A stretch of 64,000 nt of DNA, taken from contig NC_003074.8 in assembly GCF_000001735.4 (NCBI RefSeq), positions 9,734,101 through 9,798,100 of the forward strand, given 5' to 3'. The DNA comes from Arabidopsis thaliana (Eukaryota; Streptophyta; Magnoliopsida; Brassicales; Brassicaceae). The position numbers and the translations under genes are program-made. Every line of letters starts with the position of its first letter. Within the stretch, counting starts at the first letter, position 1. Positions 1-10,441 of this stretch are shown one piece after another. Below the pieces are notes generated by a model. That model was given only the letters and a program-made list of their open reading frames with translations, was not told the DNA's origin and searched no databases.

Positions 1-224
1 AATAGAAACGACTTTAATCTGAAAAACAAAGAGTTAGACTTTAGCCACATGATATTATGTTTTATTACATGTACTAAAAGTATTTATACTGTTACTAACA
101 GTGAAATATAGATTATGTACCCATGTGCTCCTTAAAAACAACATGTTATTTCATCATATAACCAGATGTTGTAATGCATACCGCCATACGTGACTTACTA
201 AGGTAACAGGGTATGGTTATTAAA

Positions 225-480
225 AAGAACTGTGATCATATTTAAAACCATGCAGTTTTTGCATAAATCATGATATAAATAATAAATAGTAAATCAGCAC
301 ATATTAAAAAAAAACTTAACCACATGCTACACATTTACAGCCATGTTATGATTATTCTAAAGAAACTGTGATCAGATTTAAAACCATACAATTTATACAG
401 AAATCATGATATAAATAACAAATAGTAAATCAACACATATTAAAAACCTAAGCCACATGCTACACGTTTACACAGAATGA
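225..480. repeat. Diverged two-copy tandem repeat, about 135 bp per unit
   Basis: Two adjacent AT-rich units share long matching blocks in the same order. The block starting tgtgatca is at 231 and again at 367, and the block cacatgctacac is at 321 and again at 454, an offset of 133-136 bp. Copies differ by scattered substitutions and small indels. The rest of positions 1-556 is AT-rich with nothing else I can name. Confidence 0.75.
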
Positions 481-556
481 TATGAATCTATAATTGTATG
501 TTTTTGATAGGAAAAGAAGAGGTTTTCATGATAAAAACGAGCATATGAAAATTAAT

Positions 557-1441
557 TTACGAGAGCAGAGATGCATTGCTCACCTGAGACTGCCGGTCGA
601 CTTTCCAAACAAGATCCAACTTCAAACTCCATAAGCGCTCAATTTCCGTATCTGTTTCCTCCATTTCTGAGTCACTATCTTCAACGGCTTCAGGGAATTG
701 CAATTCTCTGATTCGAGGAACACTTTGCAGTAGCAAAAGTTGGAGTGCGTGTGGGAAACCTTGAACGGTGATAGATTTCCGCATAAGTTTATCAGCTCCC
801 CTTGCAGTAACACTCTTCAACGTCATTAGGAATGACATAGTCCCCCAAGGAAAATTTAGAAACATGTCTAAATTTTCTGCCATGTCCGCATGGACCGGAG
901 AGATTTTACTTCTACCCGAGGTTGGGCATAAAACGCCATCAATCAAGGCCAGCACAGCGTAACGTAAACGAATTCCTTGATCTTGAACCACTCGCTTCTT
1001 CAGCCTGCCAACAACCCACTCAACAGATACATCACTGCGGTCAAATAGGCTGTACCAATACTTGCCAGGCGCCAATTTTCGTTTCCCTTTCCTCTCTTTC
1101 ATACGAGGCGGTTTGTCGCAGTTCAAACCGGTAACATTTTGAAACTCAGAAATGGAAAACCGAACAGGGGATCCAGAGAAAATTACCCAAATTTCTTGTT
1201 TCTTCCTAACAACAAGCTGCCTCGTTAGCAAAAAGTGAATAAGCTTCCCAGAATACGCGGCGCTTTCGGAGAAATCAAATAATTTCCCAAACTGAGATTC
1301 CCGGAGAATTTTCATGTCCTCCGCATCTAACGCGTTAGCGATGTCATCTATCAAAGACAGTTCACTGTAGGACTGCACTCTCTCACCGTTGGGCTCGGAT
1401 CCAGACCTAAACAATCGACGGGGTAAAGAGTTGTTCATCAT
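557..1441 (-). CDS. DUF1985-type plant protein (transposon-associated family), possibly missing a downstream exon
   Basis: The open frame gives 294 residues. The middle carries the block seen in the plant DUF1985 family: a conserved IWVIFSGSPVRFSISEFQNV stretch near residue 85, a GLNCD motif, then a segment with RYAVLALIDGVLCP. This family is known in Arabidopsis mainly from Ulp1-protease/MULE-related loci and has no defined biochemical function. A good splice donor (CTCAG then GTGAGC) lies at 584/583 in frame after 286 codons, so the last nine residues may be read-through into an intron and another exon may lie to the left. Upstream, an acceptor at 1461-1463 and a donor at 1601 suggest a 5'-UTR intron. 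ATG codons at 1441 and 1438 are equally possible starts. It could be a host gene or a transposon-derived remnant. Confidence 0.7.
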   Translation of the reverse strand: MMNNSLPRRLFRSGSEPNGERVQSYSELSLIDDIANALDAEDMKILRESQFGKLFDFSESAAYSGKLIHFLLTRQLVVRKKQEIWVIFSGSPVRFSISEFQNVTGLNCDKPPRMKERKGKRKLAPGKYWYSLFDRSDVSVEWVVGRLKKRVVQDQGIRLRYAVLALIDGVLCPTSGRSKISPVHADMAENLDMFLNFPWGTMSFLMTLKSVTARGADKLMRKSITVQGFPHALQLLLLQSVPRIRELQFPEAVEDSDSEMEETDTEIERLWSLKLDLVWKVDRQSQVSNASLLS

Positions 1442-1701
1442 CTACAAGTCGAACCCTTTTCTGCACAAAATAGAAGTTTATAAATCAGAAACAGTATGTA
1501 CCTAAGATTTCAGTTAATCGGAATATAGATTGGAGAAATAAAGAAGTTGATGGCGATCGAGAACGTTGAATAGCTTAAACCGCATATATTTGTGAAATTA
1601 CCTGTAGCCCGATGGAATTGATTGCCTAACTGCGAGATTGAATCTAAAGAAACGATATGTATGAGAAACAATATAGATTTGAAATAGATATTCGGAGAGT
1701 T

Positions 1702-4700
1702 TGCAGAATCTATGGGTAGAGAACGGAAGACGTTTCCTCTCGGAAAACCAGCAAATGAAGCGGCGCTAGGTTTTTTTTTGGAGCTCCTGATATTTCAAAA
1801 AATTCGATAATAAATCGATTTCTCGAAATTAAAATCTATATCGTTTGCGTCCACATACAGCATTGCTCTTACCAAGGTTTTCAAAATTCAAATTTCTGCA
1901 ATCATACGCCTATACACCTATATGTCCCCTAACCAAGAACACAGTTATAGGGGGTTGCGGGTAATTTCAGATACGTCTCCGACAGACACTATAGACTCAT
2001 AGTTAGTTTCTATATTATTATTGATTTCATGGTCATCTAGTGCATATACCCTTTTTTTAATCGGCTTTATTAAGGTCCTGAATGAATGCTCATTTTTTAT
2101 TTAGTTTTTGAATTTAGATTTTAGTTTATAGATTTTAGATTTTAGTTTTAGATTTTTGTTATTATATTTTTGTTTAAAAAACTCCAAAATTTTGGTTTTT
2201 GATTTTTGAGAAAAATAATGTTGATTGAGTAAAAACTAGATTTTTTAAATTTTAGGAGAACTAAAAAACTAAAATCATGAAAAGAAAATTACAACAAAAT
2301 AGTTTTTATAAATTGTAGGGAAACCAAAATTTTAAAATCTTGATTAGTATGAAAACAAGTTTTTGAAAAACAAAAACCAAAAACTCTTACAAAATCTACA
2401 AAACATTCAAGGCCTAAATTGTTTTTTATTTGGAGAACACCAATATTACATTCGTTGCAATTTGAATTGTAACAAAAAAAGATTTTGGACTTTACAGATA
2501 TTTGAAAGTAATTTTTGGGAAATGTTAACATACTAAATATATATGTTGAATTGTTTATCATAGTTACATGTTTACCAGTTGTAGTAGATTGCCAATTCTA
2601 AAATGGTCGGATATATCTTTTGTATAGTATACAGTACCAATTATGTAATAGATGAAAGGGATTGTATTTTTGTTCCTTATACCAGTTTTATTCTCTTTGA
2701 TACTGATAAGAAAACTAAATAATGTTGCTATCTATTACATCATTGATCATATCCTATGAACTTGTCCAAAAAAAAAGAAAAAAAGAAAGATCATATCCTA
2801 TGAACCAAATGATCATTTTAAATTAATTTTAATTAGATTTCTATTAATAAAAAATAAAAAGAAAAAAAAAATATGGATATGACTTTAGAAATAGTCATTT
2901 ATGTTCCCAGTTTTCACAATAATGGATCCGATTGGTAAAACATGACTGTACAAACTTTTTAGTTGTTAGTTGAAACTATGAGTTTTTTCGAAATACTGTA
3001 AAGCTGTAAAAAAATGAAGTGTACGAGAATACTGTACAATAAAATGGAGAGTAAAATTTTTTGTAATGATTTTAATAAAGTTTTTGTAAATGATAACTTT
3101 CAAAACTGTAAACTGTATAAATTGTAACGGTTTGATAATGGGTTACCATTCAAAGCCAATAATTTAAAATGGATTAGTGGTCCATTAATTGCATAATTTA
3201 AATCAAAGATGCAAAATGTTAGTTTTTTAATTCGTAATCTTTAACGGTAATATATGTACTATCTCAATGGTTACTATTTCTAAAAACAATAGTTTGAAAA
3301 AACAAGAATAATGGAAAAGGAATTCAAAATAAATAAATAACTACATGTCACAATTCAGACCATTATAACATCGAACCAGACCAATATACAAACCGGTTTG
3401 GTTCAAACCGCGACGATTAGGGACAGTTAATGAAGGAGATGCCACATGATGTAGGATCCACTTTGATCACGTGTCGGTCGAGATAAGGTCAGTGAATGGA
3501 TTACAGCTGGATTTGTCACTGACCAATCACAAGTGCCAGCCTGTCCTTACCCCTTCCACTTTTATGACCTTAACCTTTCCTTAATTTCCCCCATGTTTTT
3601 TTTTCTGGTCTATTTTTGTTTTCTATCTAATTTTTGTAGATTTGTTTTTTCTTAATTAAGAGATTCCTAAGTTTAAAATTTATACTGATTCCTAAAAATC
3701 CATAAAATATTTTTACTATTATTATTAGTGATCAACCATTATTGGCATTGCAGTAGAATACCTCGATTTTTGGTGTTTCATAAAAAAAAAACTATATATG
3801 TCTTTCTTTTGTTTCTCTCAATCTTCTTATATATAAAATAATGTTTTTGAATAAGTATAAGTTTTAAGAAATATAGTTTGGTTTAATTAGTCATGGTAGA
3901 TTATAAATTCGATTGTGATTATAAGTTATGTGTCATCTACTCATCTTGGTATCACTCTTTGATAATGATAACCTTATTTGTCACCAAATGGTTTTTTTTT
4001 TCGGCTATCATCTAACCAGTAATTATTATTTTTTTTAATTATTTTTTAAAAAACAAGGAAGTTTGGCATTAGATAAATATTGTTTTGAAACCAAAACATT
4101 ATTATTGAACATTGTCAAATCAAACTAATTATTAAACAAGAACGCAATAATGTGGACGGGCCTGTGGAGCTTTTTCTCCATTATCGCCGGCCTGACACCA
4201 TGGCCGGTGGGGATTTTGGACCTCTCAAGTTCTCAGACATTGACATTGATATAATTTATCAAATCAAATATAGTGAAATTCGAATATAGCCTTTAAAGTT
4301 GTTTACACCATGCATAAAATATGGTGATCGTTTTCTTTTATTATAAAAAATATGGTGATCTTAGAACTGACATTAACGTTGCGGAAAATATGGTTTGTGT
4401 TGAACGAACTGTTTGTGTGAAAGCGAACGAGATTAAAATGTTGTAGATAATACTATCAAATATTAAAATTTTTGATAATTTTTTTGATATTTAAGTACGT
4501 TCCTTTATTGAATGTTTTCGAGCTAAGAAAGCTATCGCTTTGTACCCCATCATAGTTGTTGTGTAATAAAAACAAACTACAGTACATATTTTTCTCTTGA
4601 TGATTTGAAAAATATCTTCCAATAATGGTATAGTATATGTGTTTTTTTTTTAAATGTGAATTTTGATGTAGTAAACACTATTCACTTTTCTGAATCTCAA

Positions 4701-5282
4701 CGATACTGTAATGTGGATCCTAAAATGGAACATCAATTATTTTAATTTACCAAAAATATATATTGTCATATTTCTATATGCTTTATTAGTTACAAGGCTC
4801 CATAAATTATTGTCATGTTGCAACGACTACATCATTTTAATATATGAACTGGACTAATAATTGTGTCAGCAGCTTAAGTTCGGTTTATATATTAGCTAAG
4901 GCATTGTTAGAAAGAAATAAACATAGGTACACAGAGACAAACAAAAAACTTGACTGAATGATCAGAAAAAGAATTTTGATTAATTTAGACCGCTTAACGC
5001 CAAAAATAATGCTGACCACTTCGTTACAAAATTGAGATGAAGAATATGCTTTTAGGATATGAGGCTAACAAAACTTATGCTTTCATTATGCATCATAACT
5101 AACATATTAGTTCCAAATATAAAAAATAATGAGAGCATTTAATCATTTTATGAACTTCTAATACGTTCTTAAGCTAATAAACAAGAAAACAAAAGGTCAC
5201 GGTCACGTATACGTGCACCACGTGTAAGTGTACATTTTTGGCTCTTTAAAGTTTAGATAGGGCTTAGAAAAACTAGAGTTGT
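1702..5282. other. AT-rich intergenic DNA without a recognisable gene
   Basis: No open frame with coding character was found. Notable contents are a possible decayed MITE near 2072-2416, a locally GC-richer patch at 3340-3600 that includes a CACGTGTC box near 3468 and a pyrimidine-rich tail, a small GC hairpin at 4187-4207, and a cluster of ACGT palindromes at 5204-5224. The remainder is low-complexity A/T sequence. Confidence 0.6.
5204..5224. promoter_or_regulatory. Cluster of ACGT-core palindromes (G-box-like)
   Basis: A 12-bp perfect palindrome cacgtatacgtg at 5204-5215 is followed at 5219-5224 by a canonical G-box CACGTG. Such boxes bind bZIP and bHLH factors. The cluster lies 70 bp from the fold-back element and no gene starts nearby, so it may be unused. 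Confidence 0.35.
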
Positions 5283-5291
5283 TTATTTTAT

Positions 5292-6475
5292 GGGTATGTT
5301 GGCAAAGTAGTCACTTTTCTGAACTTAATTATGAAATAGGGCAGGTTACTATTTATAATTAGGGAAACAGGTAACTCACTTTTCCTATCTAATAGAAGAG
5401 CGTGTAATAGCTTGTGTGGTAGGGTAGTGTGGGAGTTTTGAAAATTACCAAAGGATCCTTTTGGTTGAGGAGAGAAAGAAAGAGAAAGAGATATAGCGTG
5501 TGAGAAAGAGATGTGGGTCAGGTTTTTCTTTTTAATTTTCTTTTTCTTTCTTTATTATATTTCTTTCCCTCAAAGTTTAGTAATTCAAATGCTCATTTGT
5601 AAATTTTATTTTTCTAAAATGATTTATATAAATAAAAATCTATGTTTCTTTCTCTATCATTTGATATGCATTTTGTTTAATGATTTTTAAATTTTATATT
5701 ACTGAGCACTATACGAATAATATCTACACAGATATAGACTGCTGTACAGATATAAACTGCTGTACAGATATAAATCACTGTACAGAAGAATATTTATTCG
5801 GAAACTTATACTTCTTAAAAAAATTTTAGATATAAATTACTGTATATATAGAGACTAATGTATATATATGATTACTGTACTCATATAGACCACTATACAG
5901 ATATAAACCACTGTACAGATTGATGCATCTGTTAAACGAAATCATAATTTACTATTAAACAAACAAGTATCTTCTGTACAGATGCATCATTTGTACAGTG
6001 GTCTATATCTGTACAATGGTTTATATTTGTACACTAGTTTATATCTGTACAATAGTCTATATTTTTGTACAGTGCCCTATAATATAAAATTTAAAAATAT
6101 TAAACAAAATGCATATCAAATGATAGAGAATAAAACATAAATTTTATTTATATGATTAATTTTAGAAAAATAAAATTTATTAAAAAGAATTTTAATTATT
6201 AAACTTTGTGGGAATATGGAATAAAGAAAGAAAAAGATATTTTTTTAAAAATCATAACTCACTAAGGCCCCACACATTTCTCTCCCACCCAAAACTACCG
6301 AAGAATATGGATCCAAACACAGTGGCATGTTGGTAAATATAATTGTTTCTATAGAGTATAATAGATGTTTTGATTAGTGGGGTAAGAGGAGAGTGACTAA
6401 TTCACCAATTATGAATAGTGAACTGCCTATTTTGTCAATTATGTTTTAAAAAGTGACTAGTTCACAACTTATTCC
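5292..6475. mobile_element. Fold-back, Mutator-like non-autonomous transposon with 9-bp target duplication
   Basis: Two long inverted arms of roughly 550-600 bp face each other. The left terminus begins gggtatgttggcaaag and the right, read on the other strand, begins ggaataagttgtgaac; both continue into a shared tagtcactttt. The element is flanked by the exact 9-bp direct repeat ttattttat at 5283-5291 and 6476-6484, the target-site length typical of MULEs. The inner arms contain iterated units of about 19 bp built on tgtacagatata (5727-5785, 5870-5920, 5973-6073). No transposase frame is present. The arms are unequal, the left holding about 140 bp of extra sequence. Confidence 0.85.
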
Positions 6476-8611
6476 TTATTTTATTTATATAGAAGACACG
6501 AGAAATGCTGTAGAAGTGGTCTTGTCTTATGGGTTATTAACTTATTAAAAATATCACTCACTTTTTTTGTCCAACACAAAAGTTTATATATGTGATTTCC
6601 TTATCAATCATTGATTCGAGAAATTTCAACAAATCTCTATAATACAGTACATGTTGAGTCTACTTTATAAGATGTTAAATTATTTCTAATGAATATAATA
6701 ATGTAGAAGACGGTTTTTGTTTTGGAACCAAAGTTACTTTTCTTCATATGAATTAAATGTTTAAATTATTTTATGATTGTTTCTTGTAGTTTGATGGGTG
6801 TGTGTTTTCACCGTAATTGTTTGGTTTAGAAATCTTAAAATATGTCAGTATTATGCAATTACATCTAAAACATATTGAAACGATCGATATACACATGTGG
6901 AGGTGCAAATGATTGTTAGTGAAATATTTGTTCTATACTATTATTAAGGTTATATAATGTTATGTTCTAACGATACTAGAAATTTATATTTTACATTTTA
7001 TCACAACTCAAATTTAAATTTTATTTAACGTATATTGTTGACGAAGAATAATATTCCCTATTTTTTTCTTTTATCATTTATATTTTAGAACATATTGAAA
7101 CAATATCATATATATCATGCTATATATATGATTATTGGTGATAAAAAAAATACTTACTATCATTCAGATTGTTATGTTCCAACAGTACTAGAAATTTATA
7201 TTAAAACTGCTATATATTTTATTACGAGTTGGATTTAAATTTGATTAAATATATTTTGCTGACGTAAAATACTAATTTGTTTCCTTTTTTTATCAAATAT
7301 ATTTTAGATGAAATTAAAGGAAGGCGAAAAAAATAATAGTAATCACCAAACAGATAACGTTTTATACTTCTATGTATACGTGGTGGACAGCAAATGATAT
7401 TAGAATACTAAGAATGACTTGGTATATGGATCCATAATAGTAGGATCGACAATAATAGGTACAATAAACAGCATTAGTCCAAAAGAAATGGTTAGTATGT
7501 AATTGTCACTTAATATTAATGTCACGATAACGGCGATGACTAGTCTATATTATTATTCTTTCATTTTTAATATGCATATTTGTTATTTTATATAATGATC
7601 AATCAAATTGTAATAGCGGATGATTAGATAAATTAAACAGAACAAATATAGTTTATGGGTAACGAACAGATCAAATAAAACAAACGATCCAGAACAACCA
7701 TCTCCAACCATATATCACATTCTTTTTTTCATTTTTGTGTAGTGACGGGTAAATATCATCTTATTATGACTACCGTGTGAGAACAAAGATAGTATTGATA
7801 AATGAAAATTGGAATGATCCAAAAGTATAACTTTAGATATATTTATAATAAAAATAGGTGAGCTTAAAATCATTCATATGAATTTGAGTAAATATATTTT
7901 GATATTGATATCATTCATGAATAGCGGCATCTAAAACAAAACCAATCAAAGAGAATTGTTTTTTTTTTTTTTTTTTGGTTTCTAGAACTAGAACGAGCAT
8001 GCATGTAAGTGGAACTAAATACAACTAAAATATGAATATCCTCGAGAATAGATTTTTCGAAAGAAAAAAAAACTTCGAAATTGTCCAGTTTTGCAAGTTT
8101 ACCATCCAGGACCAAAAACTACAAAATAATCATATAATACGCAATATATGATTATTAAAATAATACGCAATATAGTCTTTTATATATATATTTTAAAGTT
8201 TTTACGATCACATACATATATTTTTAAAAATTCTGAAGATATAATGGAACTCCTCGTTTCAAGAGCTTTAATTTATCAAAAAATTTAAATTTGACAATAA
8301 CGAAAAAGAGTTATATTGTGAATTGTTTTAAACTTTATAAGATTGTTTTGCAGTTTTTGGACACGGAAAATAAAATTCCAAAAATGAATGAGTTTTTTTT
8401 TTTGCATAAAACCCTCAAAAATACGATTGAAAGTACTAATTTATACAATAAAGAAAAGAAAAAAAAACATTTGTATTGATGAAAATATTCTAACAACATA
8501 AAACCTTATATTAAAAAATAAATAAAAAGAAAAGAATAAAAATCAACTCTTGTAATTCATTCTGAGGTACAATGGAGTTTTTTTTTTGTTTTTTTTTTCT
8601 TTCACATGGAG
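6476..8611. other. AT-rich intergenic DNA with a diverged tandem duplication
   Basis: Positions 6868-7308 hold two diverged copies of a unit of about 215 bp: blocks around aacatattgaaac recur at 6872 and 7090, and blocks around actagaaatttata recur at 6975 and 7187. Otherwise only A/T-rich sequence, homopolymers and a short direct repeat of aataatacgcaatata near 8125-8175 are visible. No gene is supported. Confidence 0.6.
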
Positions 8612-9492
8612 TTAAAAGTCGAATTAATCAAAACCATCAACGTTAAATAGTTTTGATTAAAATCACCTAATTTGTATATTTGGATACTTTATTGAAAAGG
8701 TTTCTGCATTGGCTTAATGGCTTATATAGAAATAAAATGTCACTTTAACACTTGTATAGGACATCAGATTATTGGTCTTCTGATTCGTTTTGATGAAGAT
8801 ACATCATCGTCTCAGGGCTTGCTTGTAATACATCAGACCTCTTTAATTGTCAAAGACTGAAAATACAAACAGAGATTACAGAAAGAAGTGATGATATATC
8901 TGATAAACTGGTCACAGAAATGCGAAAACTTGAGATCAAACTTCATTTATACATGCAATGCATGAGAGTGAATAACTCTACCTTGTGGACTTCATTTTAA
9001 TGGAAGCTGAATCATTCAAAGCTTGTAGCTGTTTTCTTCACGGAACGGCAAAAGAACTTGGTTTGACATTTCTACTAACTGATCACAGAATTTCGAGAAA
9101 CAGAGACAACTTATACCTCAACAGCTACACTGATTCCAATTTAGGAATACAACTTGACAATGATATGAAACACAGTGGAAACAGCTTAATACTTCACCTA
9201 AAATCTGTAATTTCATTCCAAACTAAGGTAGTGCAGTTTTGAGTCTAACTAATCAAAACCATATCAACGTTCAATATGTTTTAGACAAAAATCAAACAAG
9301 TTTTTACATTTGGATACTGAATCGAAAATGTTTTTTTTAACAAAAGTAGGACATCTTTTTCGTCTCAGGACTTGCTTGTATACATCTGACCTCTTTGAAT
9401 GTCAAAGACTGAAAATACAAACAGATATTACACAAAGTAATGGTGATAAATTGGCAACAGAAATGCGAAAACTTGAGATCAAACTTCATTAA
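8612..9492. repeat. Diverged direct repeat, copies about 543 bp apart
   Basis: Sequence at 8612-8950 recurs at 9239-9492. Shared blocks include one ending cttgagatcaaacttcatt at 8929-8947 and 9472-9490, and another around cttgcttgta followed by acatc and gacctcttt. The segment 8961-9008 between the copies also matches 10069-10116 just downstream of the PPR gene, so this region shares ancestry with that gene's 3' flank. Short frames inside it (8985-9242, 9310-9492) show no family resemblance. Confidence 0.7.
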
Positions 9493-10017
9493 AACACTTG
9501 AAAGCATACCATATCCGACCCTTCAAACTTTCAATGCGAAAGACTCGCGCTCGGTTTTGGCGAACCACGACGCTGGTACTTTTTCGGGGTAAAGCTAGAT
9601 CCGTTTACCAGATATATTACTACCATATTCAACCAAGACCCATTAACTTTAGATCGAGACACAAACAGTTCATCTCTGTTACACTTTGATCAGGAATATC
9701 AATGTCCATGGAGGCCACGATATAAGACCTGCACTCAACCATGAATATTGAATACCATTACTCAATAGAACAAGAACAGCATGAAACACAAAGAGCACTC
9801 GTATCGCTAAATGAAACATTTAAAGAACATTATGTAACCACATATACTACTAATTCAACACGGCATTGAAATGCCACAATTAAACCATTGATATAGCTTA
9901 GAAGGCTAATAGCTCACAGCTTGATTCATTGTCCCTATATTAAATCATAGTCACACAATGATGAATTTGTTAAGTTTTAGTTGTAAACTTCTTAGAGTAG
10001 AACAACCAAATCGTGAT
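9493..10017. other. Intergenic, slightly GC-richer patch at 9530-9620
   Basis: A 63-codon frame at 9498-9689 has no recognisable family. The patch at 9530-9620 is less AT-rich than its surroundings but I could not assign it. The rest is non-coding flank of the PPR gene. Confidence 0.4.
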
Positions 10018-10154
10018 CAGTTATCAGATATGTCCCAGCTCCAAGCTACAATGCATAGCCTCTATATACATGAGAGTGAATAACTTTACCTTATGGACTC
10101 CATTTTGATGGAAGCTATATCGTAAGCTTGGAGCTTGGACATATCTGATAACTG
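10018..10154. repeat. Near-perfect 30-bp inverted repeat (hairpin) downstream of the PPR gene
   Basis: The 30 nt at 10018-10047 are the reverse complement of 10125-10154 with one mismatch, leaving a 77-nt loop. Transcribed on either strand this would form a strong stem. It lies about 290 bp past the PPR stop codon, so it could sit in a long 3' UTR. Confidence 0.8.
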
Positions 10155-10441
10155 AATCACGAAAACAAAAAATGTGATCAATGTATACAAAGTCAAATAG
10201 ACAGAACTGCAATTGTAAAAGAAGAGTTAAGAATTTGTGATTACCTTCCGAAGAAAATAAAATGATTTGGAGAGTCAGGAGATACAAATGATGTCTCTCT
10301 ATTTTATTCACGTCCTGTTTCAACCGCTTCATTCCCGTTGCTCTTCCTGGTCTTCGAAAGACAACGGATTTTGTCTGCAATCCTTCTAAATGCATAAGCT
10401 CCGATATGACTGCAGGAGACAATTTCTTTGTTTTAAGTCAT

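Noticed and set aside
2072-2416. MITE with aggtcctgaatg / aggccttgaatg ends
   Set aside because: The inverted ends are short and imperfect, and no matching target duplication of any usual length could be found. The interior is simple A/T repeats.
2930-3175. Second possible MITE with gattggtaa / gaatggtaa ends
   Set aside because: Only about nine bases agree at the termini and no target duplication is visible.
5727-6073. CRISPR-like array of short repeats
   Set aside because: The units are AT-rich, have no spacers, occur in both arms of a fold-back element, and the organism is a plant.
9498-9689. Basic 63-codon frame as a small gene
   Set aside because: No family, no conserved motif, and it lies in repeat-associated flank.
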